The notes below the pieces were generated by a model. It was not told the DNA's origin. It saw only the letters and a list, made by a program, of their open reading frames with translations, and searched no databases. From contig CAMTWO010000007.1 of the NCBI GenBank assembly GCA_947085405.1, positions 1 to 57,903 of the forward strand: a stretch of DNA of 57,903 nt. The letters are read 5' to 3'. This document shows, in pieces, positions 52,277 through 57,903 of the stretch; position 1 is the stretch's first letter; each line of letters begins with the position of its first letter. A program made the position numbers and the translations under genes. Origin of the DNA: JASEGV01 sp947085405 (GTDB lineage: Bacteria > Bacteroidota > Ignavibacteria > UBA10030 > BY39).

Positions 52277-52295
52277 ACAATATCACTTATATTGT
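52277..52295. promoter_or_regulatory. Candidate metal-regulator operator
   Basis: ACAATAT-CACTT-ATATTGT is a perfect 7-bp inverted repeat with a 5-bp spacer, ending six bases before the ATG at 52302. Its place before a zinc-uptake operon suggests a Zur-like repressor site; no consensus match is claimed. Confidence 0.4.
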
Positions 52296-52301
52296 GGACG
52301 C

Positions 52302-52661
52302 ATGCGTTCACTCCCAAATAAATATCAGACTAAAATAGCATTAGTTACAATTTTTGCTTTCGTATTCGTGTTGTTACACAGTTCGTTACATGCACACGAT
52401 GTACTGTTATTTTCAAATAAAAGTTATGAAATATTTGCACACGATTGCTCCAACCACCATGAACATACTTCACTGCATTCGCAAATTAATTGCGTTCAAT
52501 GCCAACGTGTTAAAATAAAAGAATTCGATTTATCAAGTATTCAATCCACAAAAGTTTTTCTTCAGAAATCTTATCACCAAATAAATAGCGACGATGAACC
52601 ATTTCGTTTCGTTATTCATACACACCCCGATACACGCGGTCCTCCTTTAAGCATATCTTAA
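52302..52661 (+). CDS. Small exported His/Cys-rich protein heading the metal-uptake operon
   Basis: The 119-residue protein has a hydrophobic N-terminus (IALVTIFAFVFVLLHSSLHA). A probable metal-binding stretch follows: HAHDVLLF, FAHDCSNHHEHTSLHSQINC and VQCQRVK. It ends with HTHPDTRGPPLS. I do not recognise a named function; the composition suggests periplasmic zinc binding. It lies 77 bases before the barrel gene in the same direction. It resembles the small unnamed proteins often encoded before zinc transporters in this group (inference). Confidence 0.65.
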   Translation: MRSLPNKYQTKIALVTIFAFVFVLLHSSLHAHDVLLFSNKSYEIFAHDCSNHHEHTSLHSQINCVQCQRVKIKEFDLSSIQSTKVFLQKSYHQINSDDEPFRFVIHTHPDTRGPPLSIS

Positions 52662-52738
52662 GTAGTAATTAGTAAGAGGGCGAGGTTCGTTCGCCCGAAT
52701 TCATTTTTTTATCATCATAAACTTATTAGGAGAAATTT

Positions 52739-53908
52739 ATGAAAATTATATTCATATATATTTCATGCTCACTGTTTTTTAGTTTTCAAATTATTGCTCA
52801 AACAACACTCAATCCGGATATCAGCATCATTCCACGCTTCAGCATATCGACAAATGATGACGATGAATCGAATGGACACAACGAAATGAGTCATAAGGAA
52901 TTTAAATTCTCAACGCCTGTTGGTAAACTTGATGAAATCGAGTTAGCTCTTCAGGGTTATTTGAATCCGTATGCACGCGGCGATATTTTTCTTTCCTGGC
53001 ATGGATTAGAAGGGAAAGTCGAGATTGAGGAAGCTTATGCATCGTTTGTTCGCGGCTTGCCTTTAGATTTGAACATACGTGCCGGCAAATACTTAGTTGA
53101 GTTTGGCAAACTAAATATAATCCATCCGCATGCTTGGTCGTTCGTGGATCAACCATTTGTTCTGAAAAATTTTTTAGGCGAAGAAGGACTTAATATGCTT
53201 GGCTTATCGGCGAGTAGTTTGTTACTAACCGGCGAACTTTATTCACGCATTACATTCGATGTATTGCGGAAACTTCCCGTTGATGTTCACGCTGATGAAT
53301 TAGATTCGCATGCAAACGAAGTTGCATCAATTGTATTGGAGGATACTCTTACCGAGCCACGCTATTTCTTCAGCAGCCGAATGATGACATTCTTTCCTGT
53401 CTCTGAATACAGCGATTTGGAATTAGGAATAAGCGGACTGACCGGAATTCACGACCGGTATTATGAAGAACGTTTTTACTACGGTAATTTAGATTTCAAA
53501 TATAAATGGAAACCGGATATGTATCAGTCGTTAACTTTACAAGGTGAGTGGTTGTTGAATTTCAGGCGAGCATATCGGGATGGCGATACAACTTATTTCA
53601 TCCTCAACGGTAAACGGGTCAGCAAACAATTCCTCTCAACCGGGTTTTATTTGTCCGGCGATTATCAATTCGCTAAACGTTACACGGTCGGTGCGCGTGT
53701 TGATTACTCGCAATTTCCGTACAACAGCGACGGGTATGAGTCCGGTGCTTCGCTGTCCTTAGGATTTTATCCGGTTGAGGAAACAACAGTATTTCGCTTA
53801 CAGTTTTCTCATACAAAATTGAACACAGGTAACGAAACAAAAAATATTAATTCAATTACATTGCAATTTCTGTTTTCATTAGGTCCACATCGTACACATA
53901 TTTTTTAA
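52739..53908 (+). CDS. Outer-membrane beta-barrel protein of the zinc-uptake operon
   Basis: The 389-residue protein has a signal peptide (IIFIYISCSLFFSFQIIAQ) and alternating beta strands throughout: DEIELALQGYLNPYARGDIF, LDLNIRAGKYLVEFGKLNII, TVFRLQFSHTKLNT, and a last strand SITLQFLFSLG. An early acidic/His stretch (NDDDESNGHNEMSHKEFKF) may touch metal. It is probably a porin-like channel letting zinc reach the periplasm (inference from context). AGGAG lies before the ATG; znuA follows after 13 bases. Confidence 0.78.
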   Translation: MKIIFIYISCSLFFSFQIIAQTTLNPDISIIPRFSISTNDDDESNGHNEMSHKEFKFSTPVGKLDEIELALQGYLNPYARGDIFLSWHGLEGKVEIEEAYASFVRGLPLDLNIRAGKYLVEFGKLNIIHPHAWSFVDQPFVLKNFLGEEGLNMLGLSASSLLLTGELYSRITFDVLRKLPVDVHADELDSHANEVASIVLEDTLTEPRYFFSSRMMTFFPVSEYSDLELGISGLTGIHDRYYEERFYYGNLDFKYKWKPDMYQSLTLQGEWLLNFRRAYRDGDTTYFILNGKRVSKQFLSTGFYLSGDYQFAKRYTVGARVDYSQFPYNSDGYESGASLSLGFYPVEETTVFRLQFSHTKLNTGNETKNINSITLQFLFSLGPHRTHIF

Positions 53909-53921
53909 AGGAGATATTCAA

Positions 53922-54809
53922 ATGAAAGTTTATAAATTAATAATCACAATTTTCTTCTCACTCATTTTTCTAAACCATACTTTTGCTGCTATTAAAGTAG
54001 TAACAACACTTCCCGACCTTGCCGATTTTACAAAAGCGATTGGCAAAGAGAGGGTGGAGGTTGATTTTATTGTGAAAGGGACACAAAATCCGCACTACAT
54101 CGAAGTCAAGCCAAGCTATATGATGAAACTGCGGAATGCCGATGTTTTTTTGCAGATAGGGATGGAACTTGAACTCTGGGCGCAGCAAATTATTGATGGT
54201 TCGCGAAACAGCCGGCTAATTATTGTAGATTGCTCAAACAATATTGAAAAACTTGAAATCCCTTCAGTCGTCGATGCGAGTCAAGGCGATATTCACAGGT
54301 ATGGAAATCCGCATTACTGGCTCGACCCGATGAATGTAAAAATCATTATGCAAACTATTTTGGAAGCGTTAGTAAAAGTTTCGCCGAATGATGAAAAATA
54401 TTTTAAAGAAAATATGGATAACTATTTGTCTGAACTCAATTTAAAAATCGCAAACTGGCAAAAGGAACTTGAGCCTTTTAATAATTCCAACGTGATTACG
54501 TTTCATAAAAGTTGGGCATATTTTGCAAAGCGATTTGGATTAAATGTAATTGATTACATAGAGCCGAAACCCGGTATTTCACCAACTCCGACTCACGCAT
54601 TGAAACTTCAAAAACTGATTAAGGAAAATCAGATCAAGATAATTATTGTAGAACCATTTTACGACGATTCAGTTCCGAAACACATTGCGGCTTCGGCAAA
54701 CGCAAAAGTTATTCGTTTGGCGACTTCAGTCGGCGGAGTACCCGATGCGGATACTTACTTTAACCTGATCGATTATAATGTAAAAATGTTAAAAGATAAT
54801 TTGAAGTAA
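53922..54809 (+). CDS. znuA: Zinc ABC transporter substrate-binding protein
   Basis: The 295-residue protein has a signal peptide and the cluster A-I metal-binding fold: His58 (KGTQNPHYIEVKP), His131 (GNPHYWLDP) and His195 (NVITFHKSWAYFAKRFGL). A C-terminal acidic ligand is probably in VPDADTYFNLIDYN. The usual ZnuA His-rich loop is absent, which leaves zinc versus manganese open, but three histidines favour zinc. AAGGAG lies 11 bases before the ATG. It is followed two bases later by the ATPase gene. Confidence 0.9.
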   Translation: MKVYKLIITIFFSLIFLNHTFAAIKVVTTLPDLADFTKAIGKERVEVDFIVKGTQNPHYIEVKPSYMMKLRNADVFLQIGMELELWAQQIIDGSRNSRLIIVDCSNNIEKLEIPSVVDASQGDIHRYGNPHYWLDPMNVKIIMQTILEALVKVSPNDEKYFKENMDNYLSELNLKIANWQKELEPFNNSNVITFHKSWAYFAKRFGLNVIDYIEPKPGISPTPTHALKLQKLIKENQIKIIIVEPFYDDSVPKHIAASANAKVIRLATSVGGVPDADTYFNLIDYNVKMLKDNLK

Positions 54810-54811
54810 CT

Positions 54812-55573
54812 ATGAATCACCTCATCGAATTTAAAAACGTAACACTCGGATATGGTAAAAAGATTATCTTGAGTAATCTAAATTTTTCGATTGAGAAAGG
54901 CGATTTCTTGGGGTTAGTTGGTCCAAATGGAGCGGGCAAGACGACAGTTCTTCGTTCAATAATTGGAACACTCAAGCCGATATCGGGCGAAATTTTGCTC
55001 CAGACAAATAAATCGAACCGCACAACTTTCGGTTATGTTCCGCAGCGCGACCTCATCGACCCGATTATGCCCTACACAGTAGAAGACATCGTAATGATGG
55101 GAAGATACAGCCAAATTGATATTTTTAAATCCCCAAACTCGAACGATTACCAACTTCTTACAAAATGTTTACAACAAGTTGCTATCGAAGATTTACGTTA
55201 TCAATCGTTCAAAGAATTATCGGGAGGACAGAAACAACGAGCATTAATTGCCCGGGCGCTAATCAGCGAACCTGAAATTTTAGTTCTCGATGAACCTACA
55301 AGTGGAATGGATTTATCGTCTCGTCAATCGATTCTTTCGCTCATTAAACAACTTCACACTGCCCGATATACAGTAATTTTAGTGAGCCATCTGTTAAGCG
55401 ATGTAGCAAATACGGCAATGCGAATTGCTTTCATCGAGAAGAATTATTTTCAAGTCGGAAATGTTACGGATATTCTGACTTCAGAAAATTTATCGGCAAA
55501 ATATGGAATCGAGGTCGAGGTCATTGAATATAAGGATAAAAAAATTGTGATTACAGGAGAGCGGCATGTCTGA
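54812..55573 (+). CDS. znuC: Zinc ABC transporter ATP-binding protein
   Basis: The 253-residue ATPase has Walker A GPNGAGKTT (37-45), the signature LSGGQKQR, Walker B ILVLDEPTS and the switch His in LVSHLL. It is of the metal-cluster type (FGYVPQRDLIDPIMPYTVED). It powers uptake by the permease, whose start overlaps its end by eight bases. Confidence 0.94.
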   Translation: MNHLIEFKNVTLGYGKKIILSNLNFSIEKGDFLGLVGPNGAGKTTVLRSIIGTLKPISGEILLQTNKSNRTTFGYVPQRDLIDPIMPYTVEDIVMMGRYSQIDIFKSPNSNDYQLLTKCLQQVAIEDLRYQSFKELSGGQKQRALIARALISEPEILVLDEPTSGMDLSSRQSILSLIKQLHTARYTVILVSHLLSDVANTAMRIAFIEKNYFQVGNVTDILTSENLSAKYGIEVEVIEYKDKKIVITGERHV

Positions 55574-56390
55574 CATCGAAATCATCAAATCACTTTTTCA
55601 CGATTTCCCTTATGCTTTATTCGGAAGCATACTTGTGGGGTTGGTTTGTTCATTCATCGGAGTCTATGTTATCTCGAAACGAATCGTGTTCGTTGGTGCG
55701 GCGCTCACGCAAATCTCGATGATGGGACTTGCTTTTGCATTCCTTCCTTTCGTTCATATCAATCCGTTTTTAACATCTTTGATTTCAACACTTTTAGCTG
55801 TCGGGTTTCTCTCGCGGGTTATTGAAAAAAAAATATTACCCGCCGATGCAATATTAGGATTAACCTTTGTAACAGCCATTGCAATGCGAATCTTATTTCT
55901 TCAAAAAAGTCATGCTGTTGAAACTGCCGAAATCGAGAACCTTTTACGGGGAGATGTTTTATTTGTAACAGCCGAAAAATTTTATATCATACTTATTACA
56001 GCAACCATAATTCTTTCTACTCATTTTATTTTTTATAGGAAATTCGTTTTTATCTCTCTGGACCCTGAAACAGCAGCCGCTCAAGGAATTAACGTTAAAT
56101 TTTGGGATGTGTTGCTTTATTTAACAATCGGCATCACCATCGCGGTCGCTACTCAAATTGCCGGCGATTTGTTCGTCTTTGGATTTTTGATTATACCCAC
56201 TTCTATATCATTACTGATATTTAAAAAGGTCAGAAATATCTTGTTAGGCTCTGCAATTATCGGGGTTATTGTTCCGGTTGTCGGATTGTTTTTAGCGTTT
56301 AAATTTGATTTTCCTGTAGGACCAACTACCATCGGATCAGCTATTATACTTTTAATATCAGCATTTTTTGTTAAGTACTTAAGAAGTTGA
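55566..56390 (+). CDS. znuB: Zinc ABC transporter permease
   Basis: The 274-residue protein has about eight helices and the ABC-3 family pattern: GSILVGLVCSFIGVYVISKR, VGAALTQISMMGLAFAFLP, DPETAAAQGINVKFWDVLLY, and VATQIAGDLFVFGFLIIPTS. It forms the membrane channel with the ATPase encoded just before it. GGAGAG precedes the ATG. It ends the operon; no terminator is obvious in the 122-bp gap. Confidence 0.93.
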   Translation: MSDIEIIKSLFHDFPYALFGSILVGLVCSFIGVYVISKRIVFVGAALTQISMMGLAFAFLPFVHINPFLTSLISTLLAVGFLSRVIEKKILPADAILGLTFVTAIAMRILFLQKSHAVETAEIENLLRGDVLFVTAEKFYIILITATIILSTHFIFYRKFVFISLDPETAAAQGINVKFWDVLLYLTIGITIAVATQIAGDLFVFGFLIIPTSISLLIFKKVRNILLGSAIIGVIVPVVGLFLAFKFDFPVGPTTIGSAIILLISAFFVKYLRS

Positions 56391-56512
56391 TATAAATCAC
56401 TTGGAAATCTTATTAAATATTCTATATTTACACATCATTTTGGCAATCTCACGTTCAGTTACAACCTGTTAATTTATTTAATCAAGCAATCATACAATCA
56501 GAAGGAGAAGTT

Positions 56513-57903
56513 ATGAAAGTATTTTTACAAGTTTTATTGCTCTTATTAATTATTGGCTTCAACAACATATCTTTTTCGCAAGAAACGCCAGTCAGTGGAA
56601 ACATCTCTACAAATACTACATGGTCATTAGCAAACAGCCCTTACCGTGTCGTTGGTAACGTTACTATCAATTCAGGTGTATCTTTATCTATAGAGCCGGG
56701 AGTTATTGTGAAGTTCGATTCAGCATTGAGTATGACAGTAAATGGAACCCTCATTGCAAATGGTACTGCAACAGATTCAATCCGGTTTACTACTTCCAAT
56801 ATATCACCATCTGCTGGACAATGGAAACAAATTCGTTTTACCAACAACACATTAAACAGCAATATTACATATTGCATTTTTGAATACGCGGGTAATGGAA
56901 ATTCAGCGCCGATTCAAATGATTCCGAGTGCTAAGTTATTTCATAAAAATAATTCGTATCGAAATAACAGCATTCAAGCTATTGGCATTGAGGGCGGCGG
57001 CATAGTAATTCCCGATGCTGTTTGGTACAACGATGGAATACCATATTTAGTGTTAGGTGGAATTGCAATACACAGCGACGGAGGAGATGGAAAGTTAGAG
57101 ATAAAGCCGGGCACAGTAGTAAAGTTTAACACTAGCACAGGCATACAGATAGGCAGTAATTATTCTGGAACTTTGTATCGAGGTCAATTACAGGCGATAG
57201 GGAAGCCGGATAGTTTAATAACGTTCACATCGTGGAGTGGAGCGAATAATGGTTGGGGCGGATTATATTTTCACAATGCGAGCGACGCCGATGGTGCAGT
57301 TTCAAACTTGGAGTATTGTGTAATCGAGAAAGCAGGTCAAACCGTTTATGGATACACAACGAATATTTACTGTGAAAGTACAAACCAACCGACTGTAATC
57401 AATAGCATCATACAGAATTCAGGCGGACATGGGATATTACTACAAAATAGCAGTCCGGTTATTAGCTCCGATACAATCCGCAACTCAGTAGCAACTGGAA
57501 TATACGTAATGAGCGGCAGCCCCGTTTTATCGAACAACGTGATAGAGTCAAACCTTGAAGGTGTGTTTGTGGCCAGCGGTAAACCAATCATCAGTAACAA
57601 TACGATAAAAAATAATACCACCTATCCGATAAGAATGGCTTCTAATACAAGTCCTTTTATTAATGGAAATACATACACTGGTAACGTAATGGAAGTAATA
57701 GGAGTGAATGGCGGCGGCATAGTAATTCCCGATGCTGTTTGGTACAACGATGGAATACCATATTTAGTGTTAGGTGGAATTGGAATACACAGCGACGGAG
57801 GAGATGGAAAGTTAGAAATAAAACCGGGCGTAGAAATCCGGTTTAATCCCAACACCGGCATACAGATAGGCAGTAATTATTTTTCAACATTGTATCGAGG
57901 TCA
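56513..57903 (+). CDS. Secreted parallel beta-helix surface protein, cut by window end
   Basis: The ATG at 56513 follows GAAGGAGAAG, and the frame stays open for 463 codons to the window edge. It has a signal peptide (VFLQVLLLLLIIGFNNISFS), then short repeated turns typical of right-handed beta helices: VTINSGVSLSIEPGVIVKFD, GTLIANGTATDSIRFTT, GGHGILLQNSSPVISSDTI, SNNVIESNLEGVFVASGKPI. A module of 239 residues (starting GGIVIPDAVWYNDGIPYLVL) begins twice, at 56994 and 57711. A type IX sorting domain may follow beyond the window (inference). The function is unknown; such proteins are often polysaccharide-binding or adhesive. Confidence 0.8.
   Translation, partial: MKVFLQVLLLLLIIGFNNISFSQETPVSGNISTNTTWSLANSPYRVVGNVTINSGVSLSIEPGVIVKFDSALSMTVNGTLIANGTATDSIRFTTSNISPSAGQWKQIRFTNNTLNSNITYCIFEYAGNGNSAPIQMIPSAKLFHKNNSYRNNSIQAIGIEGGGIVIPDAVWYNDGIPYLVLGGIAIHSDGGDGKLEIKPGTVVKFNTSTGIQIGSNYSGTLYRGQLQAIGKPDSLITFTSWSGANNGWGGLYFHNASDADGAVSNLEYCVIEKAGQTVYGYTTNIYCESTNQPTVINSIIQNSGGHGILLQNSSPVISSDTIRNSVATGIYVMSGSPVLSNNVIESNLEGVFVASGKPIISNNTIKNNTTYPIRMASNTSPFINGNTYTGNVMEVIGVNGGGIVIPDAVWYNDGIPYLVLGGIGIHSDGGDGKLEIKPGVEIRFNPNTGIQIGSNYFSTLYRG
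56994..57186 (+). repeat. 717-bp-period internal repeat, unit 1
   Basis: Matches 57711-57903 closely at the nucleotide level, including synonymous sites over the first ~75 bases. Confidence 0.9.
57711..57903 (+). repeat. 717-bp-period internal repeat, unit 2 (cut by window end)
   Basis: Second unit of the beta-helix gene repeat; unit length 717 bases, 239 codons. Confidence 0.9.

Overview
The window is AT-rich bacterial DNA with dense, operon-packed genes. It most likely comes from the Bacteroidota/Ignavibacteria (FCB) lineage. The clearest marker is the C-terminal type IX secretion sorting domain (EQNYPNPFNPTT type) on the large surface protein at 2863-6495. Supporting signs are a DUF3078 gene remnant, a lipid-modified M28/PDZ peptidase, a peptidase MA/beta-propeller/Omp85-like protein and a Ribonuclease R-TamB-Lnt envelope block. 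The lineage call is an inference; no rRNA or tRNA gene was seen.

Layout. (1) 1-14465: an Mrp/Mbh-type cation/proton antiporter locus whose core order (E, F, G, DUF4040 and MbhE parts of MrpA, B, C, D) matches that of archaeal Mbh membrane arms. It is followed by two more antiporter-like subunits and a 72-residue membrane protein. The locus is split twice. Between mrpE and mrpF lies 6.4 kb holding an orphan HicB-like antitoxin, an XRE regulator divergent from a CsgG-like lipoprotein, and the 1210-residue LamG/FN3 surface protein. Between mrpD and the second D-like gene lies a DUF433/DUF5615 toxin-antitoxin pair. (2) 14835-15980: a broken DUF3078 gene and mscL. (3) 16137-19813, minus strand: a TRAP transporter operon tatT-dctP-dctQ-dctM. 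(4) 19964-24233: a 41-residue membrane protein, the peptidase/propeller/barrel protein and a TrmH-type methyltransferase. (5) 24478-37279: ADP-heptose genes rfaE1-rfaE2, then tamB, rnr, acylphosphatase, ispF, DedA, PAP2, lnt and threonine aldolase, mostly overlapping. (6) 37398-46394: the classical rimP-nusA-infB-rbfA-truB-ribF-rpsO-pnp block, ending at a clear terminator. (7) 46458-49732: gpmI, a HEPN/MNT toxin-antitoxin pair and a repeat-filled stretch. (8) 49733-52120, minus strand: M28 peptidase and an exported peroxiredoxin. (9) 52302-56390: a probable zinc-uptake operon (His/Cys-rich small protein, outer-membrane barrel, ZnuA, ZnuC, ZnuB). (10) 56513 to the window end: the start of a secreted parallel beta-helix protein.

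The most interesting structure is a recurrent pattern at toxin-antitoxin-type cargo. After the HEPN/MNT pair there is a diverged, reading-frame-conserving copy of the last 29 codons of gpmI, the gene upstream of it. After the HicB-like gene there is a diverged copy of the 3' end of mrpE, the gene upstream of that one. Both look like small cargo cassettes inserted at, and re-supplying, the 3' end of a housekeeping or operon gene, with no integrase nearby.

The window is also rich in short palindromic elements in several sequence families: TCCGCC-n-GGCGGA, GTCCCGAA-GC-TTCGGGAC, modular GCATCGT-ACGATGC / AGACCGAT-ATCGGTCT arrays, and a ~150-bp composite element present twice. At least one lies in frame inside a protein-coding gene.
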